Shown: in pieces, positions 39,600-51,479 of the stretch
Layout of the letters: every line of letters starts with the position of its first letter
Numbering within the stretch: the stretch's first letter is position 1
NCBI GenBank assembly: GCA_032158295.1
Contig: CM063246.1
Span: 1,397,371 to 1,461,370, forward strand
Direction: 5' to 3'
From: Pycnopodia helianthoides
Lineage: Eukaryota; Echinodermata; Asteroidea; Forcipulatida; Asteriidae
Length of the DNA stretch: 64,000 bases
Position numbers and translations under genes: made by a program
Notes under the pieces: model-generated
Told to the model about the DNA's origin: nothing
The model's database searches: none
Seen by the model: only the letters and a program-made list of their open reading frames with translations

Positions 39600-41382
39600 C
39601 CCCCAAAAAATCCATAGTCTGACACATTTGTCAACTATTCCCTCTGGTCTTTGTTATGTTTGTCAACTTCCCCTGTCAATCTGACCAAAAATGTAAACAT
39701 AATAGTAATAAAATACCCAGACCATTGCAGACGTACGTACGTATCAGTCACTATTTTATTACCCTACCCTAGCCCTGGTAGGACGTCAGTATCCGTTGCA
39801 CTGCGGTTACGTGTATGCAACGGAGGAGTCCAACCATACCCTACCGTAGTAAAACACGTAAACAATTATTTTACAGTTTTGTGTAAATCGCAAGTCAACA
39901 GTGTTATGACAGCGCGATCATTTGTCTACCAGAAAACTTCCTTCCCACAAACATCTACCTTTCAATAGAATCCGAGCTCTCTGTCTAGGTGAAAACAACG
40001 ATCGAATCGGTAACCTTGTTGCATAACGAAGTTCCCTGTAGGCTGCCATCTTGGTTGATACGCCCTCAACGACGATTAGAGGAGAGGAGGAGCCACTAGT
40101 GGGAGGGGCCGGCCCGGTACCACACGCTGAGGTCGAGGTTTTTTTAGAACAACCCCCAATAGCGCCCTCGATGACATTATTGATTTGTTTGTGCCAATTT
40201 TGAAAATAAATTTGAGAAACATGGACATGGATTGTCACACCCTTTTGTGGCAAGTGTTTAATTTTGTACCTTTGTACCGTCCCCCCCCCAATTATTTTAT
40301 GATTTATTTATCATTTAAATTATTGTAAAACAATTAGAGTTATTAATTGTAATACTTTTAATTAGTTTTTAGACTAAGAGCATACAGTCCAGCAGTAAAA
40401 CTTTTGAAAGAAGTTTCTATTTTGAGAGAACAGCTCTGGGAAGCAGCGAGTCTAACATAATCTCAGCTTGCGTTCATGCACAATGATGACGGCAAGAAAT
40501 GTTTGTTCTACTGCTGGGATTTATAAGTTTAAAACAATATCTAAATCTGTTTGCCAATTATTTTTGCATATTCAAAATATATTTTGGTTGTTGGAATATT
40601 GATGATGCGAAGCAGACATGATTTAATTAAGCTATACAATGCAATTAGCAAGAACATTGGAATGCAACAGGGAATATTATGATGGTCTGGCGCCGCAGCC
40701 CGGCTAATACGATATGTCGCGAAAACCGAGCAAACGACGACGACGGCGGCGGGAGACATATTTTCTAACACTCAAATGGACGTGAACAGCATTTTTACCA
40801 TTGAATAAAGGCTTCAACACAAAGCAAAAGAAACTTATATCACCAAAAACAAAATCTAAAAAAACATGACAGATGTCAATGGCATTATATAACAATATGG
40901 AAGACCTTACAATACCTTTATTTGTAACCCCACCCCCCCCCCCCAAAAAAGACCCCGTCCCAAAATCCTCAAATTTTCACATTGAAATTTGGAGGATTGA
41001 GGACATTTCAAAATTCAAGGCATTTAACATATTTATGAGAGCAAGATATTTCATAATAACTCTCTCTCATCTTGGAACCGGAGTTGTAACTACAGGGTAA
41101 CATTTTTGAGAGGCACAATGGGAGGGGGGGGGTAGGGGTGCAGTATTTTCTTCTAGGTGGGCACTTCTTGCCACTTAAAACTGTAGTTTCCGTTTGCATT
41201 TTTTTTTTAAACAAGCCCCTTTTCAGCGCTCTTGTTGTGCCATTACTATTTTTAAAGACAATCTTACGTGAAGTGTTAATTTACAATGTGTGCGTGCAAA
41301 TGAAAAAAATAGTTAACAAATACATTGAAGTTATCACAATTATAGCTTATAAAATGTAACATTTAGCCTACTCTGGTAATTA
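39600..41382. other. No gene seen
   Basis: Past the end of the array the sequence is intergenic: short homopolymer runs, one C-run at 40931-40945 and no recognisable exons. A frame rich in Ala/Val on the minus strand (40541-40771) has no splice context or similarity that I know. Confidence 0.45.
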
Positions 41383-41776
41383 TTAAAAGAACATTATAGA
41401 ATTGGTAAGAAAAAAACTTGTAAAATATTCTTTTTGATCACAGATTTACATAAAACTTACACGGTCTAATGATGATGATAGTAGAAAACATCCCTTGAAA
41501 TATTTCTATCTGAAATGCCATATTTGATGAGAAATGAATAAACTAATTTTCCAATTGGAGTTTATCGCTCAGTGAGGGTTTTATTCATTTGTTGAATCTA
41601 TACGGTTTCATGCAAATGTGTAATCGGTTTTTCACTATTTTCTCGTGACCCAGATGGCCGATCGATCTCAAACTTCTACAGGTTTGTCAGTTTATGTATA
41701 TGGTGGATTACATAAAATGCTTACACTGCCAACAACTGTTTTGTTAGCAAAAACCAATTCTGTAATGTTCCTTTAA
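41383..41776. mobile_element. piggyBac-type MITE (TTAA-flanked)
   Basis: TTAAAAGAACATTATAGAATTGG at the left, CCAATTCTGTAATGTTCCTTTAA at the right. Reverse complement of the element at 49033-49407. Confidence 0.8.
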
Positions 41777-41934
41777 TCTCCAAAGTCCTGATTTCGCAAT
41801 GAGGGGGGGGGGGTTCATATACATAAATTCCCCCATGTCCCTTAATAGTTACATCACTATACTTGAAACCTTTTTTTAAAACTTAAATATACACCCTGCT
41901 ATAATGATCTTCCAAACATCAACAAAAACTTCAT

Positions 41935-42560
41935 AACCTTGTGGGAATGAATGGCATCATTTGTTCATCAACGGTATGAGACAATAGCTGTCTGAAAGAG
42001 ACGGCCGAACATGCAGCCAAATCTACTAAAAAATGATCAGTCCATGATAATGTAGAAGACAGAGGCAACATCTTATGAGCAGCGATCCAGTCAAATAAAG
42101 AAGCTTGGTAGAAACAGTGCTCTAGGATGTTATCAATATTCACAAGCACCATTGCACAAACACCATGATCATGGTGATCAGCCTGGAATAGAGGAATGAA
42201 GTAAAGCATCTTATGAGCAGCGATCCAGTCTCATAGAGAAACTTCGAAGAGACGGTGCCCTATCCCCACAAATTGAGTATTTACACCGATATTCATAAGC
42301 AACATTTCACAAACACCATGACCACGGTGACTGTCCTGGAATAGAGGAAAGAGGTATAGCATCATGAGCAGAGATCCATTAATATAGAGCAGCTTGGTAG
42401 AGACAGTGAATTGTTTCCTCATCATACTATCCTGGAATAGAGGAAAGAGGTGGCGAAATGAGCAGCGATCCAGTCTTATAGAGAAGCTTAGTATAGAGAC
42501 AGTGCTGTTTCCTTACACACTGAGTATTGATTCACAAGCACCATTGCCTCAGACGAAGAA
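41935..42560 (-). repeat. Irregular tandem repeat (GAGCAGCGATCCAGTC units)
   Basis: Four diverged units with starts near 42076, 42217, 42366 and 42459, each with GAGCAG.GATCCA, a GAGACAGTG part and CTGGAATAGAGGAA. On the minus strand two units read similarly (MLYFIPLFQADHH..., MLYLFPLFQDSHR...). Whether that reflects a decayed coding repeat is unclear. Confidence 0.55.
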
Positions 42561-43239
42561 GCTCATTACGTCAATGTTGTGATTTGTCCTCTGAAGTTTA
42601 GTTCTAAAAGTGGGCCGAAGGTAGATGTTTGTCCTGACATTGAGTCCAAGTTGAAATTGCGCATGACCCATATTATGTGGTCAACAGCTTTCAGAAGTTG
42701 ATGCTTATGTTTGAAATTTGACTCGGAATGTAGATCTTAAGCATGCCCAGTGGCTGTACGTAAATGAAGTTCGAGGTACACAGCAAGCAAATTTCATGGA
42801 AGTTCCATGACATTGTGCAATGTCAAATGCAGGTTCCAACTTGCTCATTTACTTAGAAAGGCTTCTCCAAAACAGTTATAAAAACACCCAATACTTTTTA
42901 AATAAACTTATAACCCCTATAAAGCAAACCAACTCCTCTACGACGTGATTTAACTACTTGCGAAGTATAAGAACGCTATTATTTATAACTGAACATTTTA
43001 AAATTCCGTCATCATAGTTCACCGTGACTATATGCATCCAGTAGAGTTAGCGAGGGTTGGGGCGCCTGGGGGCCAATGTTAGAGGATGGTGCCCTGTCTC
43101 CTGTCACAAACTCTCAAAACCTTGGCATTACTCTGAGGTCATAACCACGACCAACACCACCTACCAACCACTTAGACAAAACAAAACTTGCTTGATTGGA
43201 GCATACATGAATGTGCTACAACTTAGGCACGTGTCCCAA

Positions 43240-44440
43240 TCCCTTGCCCCCAACTATACCACTGTATGCATCTTGAATCTGGCGCCATTTCCACTCAAAC
43301 TTTCTATCAGTTGACCTAAATTGTGACTTTAATTTTCAACCCACATTCTGTGACTCGGGCCATCAGAACTTGAGTTAAGTGCCACTATAACTTGAAGCAC
43401 GGGCCCCAACCCCTTGTCCCAACTACACCGCGTACCTTGAGTCTGGTGCCATTTACGCTCAAACTTTTAAAAATTCTATCACAGAAGTTGTCCTTGATTG
43501 TGACTGAAATTCTCAACCCACATTCTATGACTCGGCCATCAGAACTTGAGTTAAGTGCCACTATAACTTGAGGCACGTGCCCCAACCCCTTGCCCCCACT
43601 ACACCACTCTATGCATCTTGAGTCTGGTGCCATTTCCATTCAAACTTTTTAAAATGCTATCACCGTAGTTGACCTAAATTGTGACTTTAATTCTCAACCC
43701 ACATTCTGTGACTCAGGCCATCAGAACTTGAGTTCAGTGCCACTATAGCTTGAGGCACGTGCCCCAACCCCTTTCCCCCACTGTATTCATCTTGAATATG
43801 GCGCCATTTCCATTCAAACTTTTTAAAATTCTATCACCGTAGTTGACCTCAATTGTGACTTTAATTCTCAACCCACATTCTGTGACTTGGGCCATCAGAA
43901 CTTGAGTTAAGTGCCACTATAGCTTGAGGCACATTCCCCAACCCCTTGCCCACACTACACCACTGTATGCATATTGAGTCTGGTACCAGCCTGCCCGATG
44001 GGGTAGAGGGTCCCCCCACGGTTCCCATATTTTCCTCTTGTATAGAACTCCCCCTAAAATCCTCAAAAGAATTCCTGAGATTCCAAGCACACAATAGGAG
44101 GGGGGGGGGGGGTACCCTCTGCCCCATATCGAGCACCAATTTAATTTCACTCAAACTTTTAAAAGTTCTATCACCGAAATTGACCTTAATTGTGACTGTA
44201 ATTCTCAACCCACATTCTATGACTCGGCCATCAGAACTTGAGTTCAGTGCCACTATAACTTGAGGCATGTGCCCCAACCCCTCTCCCCCACTACACCACT
44301 GTGTGCATCTTGAGTCTGGTACCATTAACATTTAAACTTGTTAAAATTCTATCACCGTAACTTACTTTAATTGTGACAATATTCTAAACCCACATTCTAT
44401 GACACGGCCATCAGAACTTGATTTAAGTGCCAAGGTAACT
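43240..44440. repeat. 177-bp satellite array, about six monomers
   Basis: CAACCCACATTCT recurs at 43337, 43514, 43695, 43869, 44206 and (changed) about 44385, giving spacings of 177, 181, 174, 337 and about 179. The 337 step contains an inserted element of about 150-160 bp. Monomers carry CATCAGAACTTGAGT and CTTGAGTCTGGTGCCATTT blocks and seem to derive from the S3 SINE head. Long minus-strand frames are satellite artefacts. Confidence 0.85.
43991..44140. mobile_element. MITE inserted in the satellite (CTGCCCG...TATGGGGCAGAGGG)
   Basis: Left end CTGCCCGATGGGGTAGAGGGT; right end ACCCTCTGCCCCATATCGAGC. Inside are TTCCTCTTGTATAGAACTC and a G-run. A relative is at 49741-49919. Confidence 0.7.
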
Positions 44441-45201
44441 TGGCAATTTACAATTAAGATTATTACAATCATCACTTTTCAGACAGTAAATTGGACTCCA
44501 ATCTCCTATTGACCCTTCTCAAGATCTCTACAAATTGCTGATAAAAAACACAGAAGCACCACAAGACAGTCATGATATCTAGTATAATTGCAAATGATAA
44601 ACTTTTAACAAATTGATTAGATTGGATTGTTGGTTTGTTCAATAAATATAGCAACTATATATTTTTTTATATAATTTTCAATTTCAATGGTGTCTATAAG
44701 CATGATACAAAGTTTTGCGATGAATCTACAAGTTTTGTAAAGTTCTAAACTTACATAATTCATGAATCCAAAGGAATCCTTAGACCTACATGTAATTGAC
44801 ACTTTTTGAATTTTCTCTGTGATAAAACTCACTACAATCGATAACGACCTCACTAAAATTATTAAACAAACTGTAACCTTGAAAAAAGTTAATAAATTGA
44901 AAAAGATTTAAAACTTTTAAAACTAAGATAAAAAGATTAACAAATTTTAAAAGTCAAAAATCTACTATTTTAGTTCTCTAATCCAGTCAGGATGTTTACA
45001 AAGCAAAATCTTTGACCACATTTGCTAGGAAAAAACATGTCTAGAGGGTACTTAAACAGCTTGGAAATTCAAATTGTGTTAAAATGTATTTCGTTTATGC
45101 CAACATGATGACAGTTTTTTTGTTTCACGTTCTATTTTCGGAACATTTTTTGGTAATTGTCTCAACATTAACATTTAGTGTCCACAAACACAAAGTTCAG
45201 T

Positions 45202-45587
45202 CTTAGAGGCAGGATACACTTTTGGTAATTGTCAAAGACTAGTACCCAACTTGGTGTATCCCAACATATGCATGAAATAATAAACCTGTGAAAATTTGGG
45301 CTCAATTGGTCATCGAATTTGTAAGAAAATAATGAAAGAAAAAAAACCCTTGTTACACAGAATTGTGTGCCTTCAAAATGCCTGAGAAAGGCTTTGATGC
45401 CTGAAGCCTTTCTCAGATTCAAATATTTTAGTGAGAACTTACCTCTTTCTCAAAAACTACATTACTTCAGAGGGAGTCGTTTCTCACAATGTTTTATACT
45501 ATCAGCAGGTTTCAGGTGCTCCTTACCAAGTAAGTTTTTATGGTAATGTATTTCTTGAGTAATTACTAAAAGTATCCACTGCCTTAA
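45202..45587. mobile_element. piggyBac-type MITE
   Basis: TTAGAGGCAGGATACACTTTTGG at the left (TTAA changed to TTAG), AAAGTATCCACTGCCTTAA at the right. Closest to the copy at 38237. Confidence 0.75.
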
Positions 45588-45657
45588 AGTGACATTTTGC
45601 TTTGCAAACTCTCTGGACGAAATCGTTCCCTCGAGTTTGATTTCATATTTCATCTCA

Positions 45658-45999
45658 TTAAAGGTATTGTACACTTTTGGTAACAGCTCAAAATCAGTGT
45701 CCACATTTTGTGTGATTCAACATATGCATGAACAAACAAACCTGTGAAAGTTTGAGCTCAATTGGTCATCGAGGTCACGAGAAAATAGTGAAAAGAGACC
45801 TTATGTATTTTCTGTTTTCTGTTTTTATCGCGCGTGATAAAAACTATTGTTTTACTCATTTCTCAGAAACGACAGCATTTTAGGTAGAGATATTTTAAGG
45901 AACCCTTTCTACCATTACTTACTTTAAATCATGTAAGTTACGTGTGAATCTGTGAACATTGTGTTTTTCGATCTTACCAGTAGTGTACAGGGCCTTTAA
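45658..45999. mobile_element. piggyBac-type MITE (TTAA-flanked)
   Basis: TTAAAGGTATTGTACACTTTTGG at the left, AGTAGTGTACAGGGCCTTTAA at the right. Only about 70 bp after the previous copy. Confidence 0.8.
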
Positions 46000-46454
46000 A
46001 GAATGAGTGTTATGTTAAACTCTGATTATTTACGACTAGGAAAAATATTGATAGAGCACCCAATGTGTCAACCGAAAATACTTAGTTTTCCAATAAACAA
46101 ATTCCAACATATTGCTACATGCCATTTACACAGTCTCGTTACTTTCCCCTTCCTCACTTCCGTACATTTCTTTGGTCCTGTCCAATCAATATTAAAAGTA
46201 ACCACGATGGAACCACACAATGTTCATGTTGAAATGACACCTACCACAATGGTAAAATGCTGCTAAGACACTTGCCACAGCCTCGTCCCCAGGGGTGATC
46301 GATCTCGCCGGCGCCATTTTGTCCAGTATGCCTTGCTCGCTCATAACGAGAGGTATCGATACGGCACGCTGCCCATGGTAGCGAGGCTGCACTTGCCAGT
46401 AGACCCGTTGGTCCGGCACGCGATGTCCATATTGAGTGTAAATCATGCACCAAT

Positions 46455-46652
46455 CTGGGCCCAATTTCATAGAGCTGCTTTAACCAGAAAATATTGCTTA
46501 AAATTGTTCTGCTCATCAATAACAAGCAGGATACCATTCACAGATTGTGCAAGTGACATGCTATTTTGGCTGGTAACCTTATTCTGGTTAGCATGATTTA
46601 GTTGTGCTTATAGCTAGTTTTTGTGCTTAAGCAGCTCCATGAAATGGGCCCT
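46455..46652. mobile_element. Foldback MITE, family A
   Basis: CTGGGCCCAATTTCATAGAGC at the left, GCTCCATGAAATGGGCCCTGG at the right, with the GGTAACCTTATTCTGG interior. Confidence 0.8.
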
Positions 46653-46659
46653 GGTTGGG

Positions 46660-47605
46660 TGAGAGACATGGCCTGACCAATAGCAGCGAAATGAGTTCTT
46701 ATAATGTTACAACCTGACCTCAAAAGCATCATTATACGTATGTCGTATCTTGCTACTAAATATTTTGGTTGCTGCTGGCATGAATTTGATCTTTTGGCTG
46801 GAAAGGGCACTTGGCCTTTGGGGAAAACTCCCTAATCTGCATAAATATGGACTAAGTATTAATGATGACCTATACGCAAACGATTGAGTACAAAACTTAT
46901 CCGGCTGCGCAATAAGTAACCGTATGTGTTCCGTTTCACAAGCGCATTCGTTACAAAACTAAGGTGCTGCTATAACCCGATGCGAATTGTGGTCTATACA
47001 AAGAGTCCAAATGTTTATTGGGACCTACGACCAAATAAAGATACCGAACAAAGTTGTTTTAAGAAGTCAAAAGTTTCCGAAAGATCCCAAGCATATTTCT
47101 TTCAGCAATGAAGCATAAAATTAGAACAGGATGTTCCAAAGTAACTGACAAACAACTCACAGGAGAATAATGTCTCTAATGGGTAATGCCTCAATTGAGT
47201 AAGGTCTTACTCTTAATGTCTTACTGGGTAAATACACTCGATACATCGAGTAAGATCTGTCACAAGAAATCATAGTCAGCCTTTTGCTCATACATTACAA
47301 GTTTACAGAATGTGAATGGGCAATCAAGGTTCTGTCATACTTTGATATTTAAAAAATATCCAGTACCTTCACAGAAGAAACTACATTTTAATCTTCAGTA
47401 TCTAGTTGTGGTTTTTAGGTATGCTCACGCCAGTTCTTGGAGATGCTCGCGCCAGTTCTTACAGATGGTCACATCAGTTCTTGGAAAAACTCGCACCAGT
47501 TCCTGAATATGCCCATTTTATGCAAATGCTCATATACCAGTTTTAGAAAAAATATATATACAGGCTGGTAGAGCAGAATGCACTACCTTCCCAACTTTTT
47601 ACGAA
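46660..47605. other. No gene seen; short degenerate tandem near 47415-47540
   Basis: The only structure that I see is a loose 25-30 bp repeat (GCTCACGCCAGTTCTTGGAGAT, then variants) at about 47415-47540. Confidence 0.4.
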
Positions 47606-47609
47606 TAAA

Positions 47610-47740
47610 CTATATGGTTAAGTGCCTCGCTAAAGGGAACAAGTGTCATGACATAGATTCGAATCCATACTCTGCTGCTAACGACACCTGAGCTTGGGTC
47701 TGATGAATTAAACTGCTCGGCGCCACGGCACGCCACAAAT
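47610..47740 (-). repeat. S3 SINE fragment
   Basis: ATGGTTAAGTGCCTCGC, AAGTGTCATGACATAGATTCG, ACCTGAGCTTGGGTCTGATG and CTCGGCGCCACGGCACG match the S3 head and tail on the minus strand. Confidence 0.6.
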
Positions 47741-47774
47741 GGTTACAGACCCAAGAAAAATTGTTTTCATTTTA

Positions 47775-47880
47775 TCACCTAAAACAAGAAGAAGGGCAGA
47801 ATATACTGCTCGAAACGTCGCGACCAAACCGGCTCTTTTCGGAGCCAACACTCCCACAAAAGAGATCATATTACATGGTT
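47775..47880 (+). repeat. PLE-like terminus with histone-type hairpin
   Basis: AAGAAGAAGGGCAGAATATACTGCTC-GAAACGTC is a hammerhead-like stem II/GAAA arrangement. Then GGCTCTTTTCGGAGCC (47831-47846), with ACCAAACC before and CACAAAAGAGAT after. Here the hairpin occurs without ORF1, showing that it belongs to the element terminus. Confidence 0.6.
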
Positions 47881-47899
47881 GTACCCGCAAGTTTACTAT

Positions 47900-49032
47900 T
47901 TATTTATAGTTACCTCTTAAAACAAACAAGTTCACAACATTTTCCAGAAAAAACATCACCTTTTTTATACACAATGTTTTTTAACAAGAAAGATTAAAAT
48001 AAAGCGGTGCTAGAAATAAAAATGGAGAAGCCCACAATGTCGCTCTACCAAAGATGTCTGTTTGTATGATACAAACTGAACAGCGCACTCCAATTTCCAC
48101 CATATCTGAAAAGGCTAAAGGAGTGAACAAAACAAAGTGTCAAAAAAAATGCTTCTTAACAATTATACATCGAAAACAAACTGTCTCAAAAGGATACGCT
48201 GAGGTAGGAAAGAAGTTACACCCGTCCTACGAGTCAACTGAAGTTGAAGTCTTGTTGAAAGTGACGACAACTTCTATATGTAGCTCTAGAGCTAGCAGCT
48301 AGTGTCGTGGCGCCATGTTGAATGAGAGTTCACCGAAAAATCTACACAGTTGCATTACGATTTCTATACAAGGTTCCTGCGTTGCTGGTTGGTTTCGAAG
48401 ACAGAATCTGCATATGAAGAAGGCTCTTGTGTTTTGGGTGGGCTTTGGATCGTAACACATTGCGTAATGAGTAACGCTTGATCCTCAAGCTCTATGGCTA
48501 TAGCCAGCTGACACAAACAACTGCCTGAATCAAGACACTTGTTTGGAGTCATTTTGCGGTCGCAATGCCATTATGCAGCCGGCACAAAACGATCTTTGAT
48601 TTCTACCTCCGTGGATAGAGCATGGGCATGGAGGAATGTTAAAATGTAACCACGCCTTATGAAAGTAAAAGTAAATGGACAAGATTCCCAATTCATAAAT
48701 GGACTTTTACAAACGAGTGTTCGGACATTCTGATAAAAGGTGACATGGTCAGAATGTGCCTTGCGGGCTATTTAAGACAGTCAAGAAGTGGGATGGCCCC
48801 TGAACATGGACACCCCCAACCCCCCCCCCGAAAAAAACCAGGTACACATTTTGTTCTCTGATTTACGTTATTTTATTCCCCCGCCCCCTAATATTCCAGC
48901 CCCCCCCCCCTCATGACCCATTCCAAGACGCGCATCACACTTTCTGTCCGCTATTTTGGACATCAAAATATACGCAATGGAATTGACTCCAAAAATTGTG
49001 GTAAATTACAATGGTATAGACGTGCATATTAA
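47900..49032. other. No gene seen
   Basis: Intergenic sequence with C-runs (48823-48831, 48900-48910). Nothing recognisable. Confidence 0.4.
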
Positions 49033-49407
49033 TTAAAGGAACATTACAGAATTGGCTTTTGCTAACAAAACAGTTGCTGGCAGTGTAATCACTTTATGTA
49101 ATCCACCATATACATAAACTGACAAACCTGTAGAAGTTTGAGATCGATCGGCCATCTGGGTCACGAGAAAATAGTGCAAAACCGGTTACAAATTTGCATG
49201 TGTTATACAATGCGTGAATAAAACGCTCATGAGCGAAAACTCCAATCGGAAATTAGTTTGATTTATTTCTCATCAAATAATGGCATTTCAGACATAAATA
49301 TTTCTAGGGATGTTTTCTACTATCATCATCATTAGACCGTGTAAGTTTTATGTCAATCTGTGACCAAAAGTATATTTTACAATTACCAATTCTGTAATTT
49401 CCTTTAA
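49033..49407. mobile_element. piggyBac-type MITE (TTAA-flanked)
   Basis: TTAAAGGAACATTACAGAATTGG at the left, CCAATTCTGTAATTTCCTTTAA at the right. Confidence 0.8.
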
Positions 49408-49559
49408 GTGAGACATTGCGTTCCGCAATAGTGCAAGGGATCCGAATCATGTTCCACTTTGCATAATTTGAAAAAACACTTCCTTTGCAAATTACTACAA
49501 GTGCAATCTCCATTAAACCTGTCGGTGATGCATGGTTTAATAAGGATCTTTAAACCAGG

Positions 49560-49735
49560 ACCACACCCTGGTGCACGACGCATGTACGGCCTAAATTCCT
49601 CGATTTGGGGCATTGTGTACTCTCCCCACCCCAGTGTGTCTTTATTTTGTGCTTGGAATCCCAATAATTCCTTAGAAGATTTTTTTGTTTACCCATTTTT
49701 TTAGGGGGGGGGGGCGGCGATCGAAAAAGCGCTCC
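49560..49735. repeat. Diverged relative of the following MITE
   Basis: TGTGTCTTTATTTTGTGCTTGGAATCCC...TTAGAAGATTTT parallels the interior of 49741-49919 (TTGTGTGCTTGGAATCTC...GAGGATTTTAG). Ends are not preserved. Confidence 0.5.
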
Positions 49736-49740
49736 CGAAT

Positions 49741-49919
49741 TGGTGCTCGATATGGGGCAGAGGGTACCCCCTATTGTGTCTTCATTGTGTGCTTGGAATC
49801 TCAGGAATTCTTTCGAGGATTTTAGGGGGGGGGGTCTTTACAAGAGGAAAATAGTGTGTTATAGTCATTTGGGGAAACGGGGGGGGGGGGGTGACCCTCT
49901 GCCCCATACCGGGCAGGCT
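49741..49919. mobile_element. MITE (TATGGGGCAGAGGG ends)
   Basis: TGGTGCTCGATATGGGGCAGAGGGT at the left, ACCCTCTGCCCCATACCGGGCAG at the right, with two G-runs inside. Opposite orientation to the copy in the satellite at 43991. Confidence 0.7.
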
Positions 49920-49969
49920 ATAGCGCTCCCCTCTTGATTTAACTAACTAAATATAAATAGTAATAAACA

Positions 49970-50400
49970 AGGGAAAGTGACCGGGTACATTTTAATTAAT
50001 GTTGGGGTGAACAAAGAGAAATTGACTAGAAGAGTGGGCCTTGAACCTGTGACCTCTGGATTAACGTGCCGGTTTGTTTTACTTGATAGGCCTTTTTGAA
50101 ATAAAAAGTCCCATTCCCTTAAGGTGATCCCTCTCCTGCCGCTTCCCAGGGCCCAATTTCATAAGGCCATTAAGCAGAAAATGCTGCTTAGCAAATTTCT
50201 TTGCTTAAGCAAAAATGAGTTCGGGACCAGTGGCAACAATGTGCACTTTATGACATTTTGGCTGGTTACCTGTTTCAAATAAGCTAGATTTTCCTGTGCT
50301 TAGCAGGTTTTTGTGCTTATAGGCTTTATGAAACTGGACCCTGGTTGTATCGCAAATTTAAACTTACCCAGTCAGCTTCCCTTGTGGTTTATTACGAGTT
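49970..50400. repeat. 317-bp-type SINE fragments interrupted by a MITE
   Basis: 49970-50082 is a minus-strand tRNA-like part (CTAGAAGAGTGGGCCTTGAACC, GGATTAACGTGCCGG). 50090-50147 and 50343-50400 are plus-strand body pieces (AAGGTGATCCC, TTGTATCGCAAATTT, CCCTTGTGGTTTATTAC). The body is split at 50147/50343 by a family A MITE. Confidence 0.65.
50148..50342. mobile_element. Foldback MITE, family A, inserted in a SINE
   Basis: AGGGCCCAATTTCATAAGGCC at the left, GGCTTTATGAAACTGGACCCT at the right. The SINE consensus reads CTTCCCAGGTTGTATCG without interruption (for example 23243-23262), so the insertion point is exact to about one base. Confidence 0.8.
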
Positions 50401-50884
50401 ATACAATTGTTTGTTCCTTAAAGTAATGTAAAATTCTGCCCAAGTGCAAACACTACCCATTCAAGAATAAAATCAAACGAAAATCAGCAAAAATTGCCGA
50501 GTAGGCCTATATTAATATTGTCTTTTAATGTACTTGTATCGGTATTTTAAACAAGAATAGTATTTACATGAAATGAAATTATTAAAAAAACAACACTTTT
50601 TATTTGACTGACAATGCTATCATAGCTTCTACCAATATCAATCAATACAAGATCATCTATACTAGATATTCAATATTAGATAATTAATACTGGATAATCA
50701 ATTCAATGATAACAAGTCTCACCATTTGTGAGAGTTGTTCATAAGATGTCATCTGGCAATTCCAGTCACAACAATTTCAACAATAAAAGTTATACACAAA
50801 ATAATTACAATTTATTTTATTTATTTATTTATCACAAACTTGGGTATGGTTTCTAGCTGTCTGTCAGTTACTTGTTGATTGGCT

Positions 50885-51005
50885 TCTGACTGGCACCCCT
50901 GGACAAATATATTGACAAAATAGGGAGACCACAAACATTATAGGGCGAGATAGCTCAGTTGGTAGAGCGCTGGCAGTCAGTTTCCCTTGTGGTTTATAAC
51001 TTGAA
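50885..51005 (+). repeat. 317-bp-type SINE fragment
   Basis: GGCTTCTGACTGGCACCCC, ATTGACAAAATAGGGAGACC, GATAGCTCAGTTGGTAGAGCGC, then a jump to CAGTCAGTTTCCCTTGTGG. The sequence upstream of the tRNA-like part is the same as in the array, so the repeating unit itself is dispersed. Confidence 0.65.
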
Positions 51006-51269
51006 ATTATTTTAACATTCAACTTTTAAATTTCAAGTTTTTCTTTGTATATTGATTATGGATGGCCTGATGACAATAGTCTCAGGTTTAAAATTAAACT
51101 GGAATTTTTTTAAACATTTCTTTTTCAACCTTTTTTTTCTCATGGAATGCTGACTCTCTGATGCCTCAATCAAAAACTTTTTCACTTTTTTACAGAAAAG
51201 CTCTCCTGTTTCGAGCTGTCCGTTGCCGTGCTTGCTGCTAAAATATAGGATTCGAACTGTTCTAGCTAC

Positions 51270-51440
51270 CGGGCAAGCTCGGTTGTCTAGTTGGTAAGAC
51301 ATTCTGCTCTAGAATGCAAAGTTCGAATCCAATCCAAGTAATATGCCCGTGTTTTTTTTCCACAGGACTCAGGAAAGTACTGAGTATGCAATGCTTAACA
51401 CACATCGGTGTATGGGTAAAACACAAATGATATTCTTCAT
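51270..51440 (+). repeat. S2 SINE
   Basis: CTCGGTTGTCTAGTTGGTAAG (A-box), AAAGTTCGAATCCAATCC (B-box), GTAATATGCCCGTG and AAGTACTGAGTATGCAATGC tail. Confidence 0.65.
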
Positions 51441-51479
51441 CCCCGATGCAAATTTTAAATTTATTAGACAGGCATGATA

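Noticed and set aside
43861..44331. 156-codon frame on the minus strand
   Set aside because: It follows the satellite monomers and crosses a MITE; similar frames repeat in each monomer without codon-like divergence.
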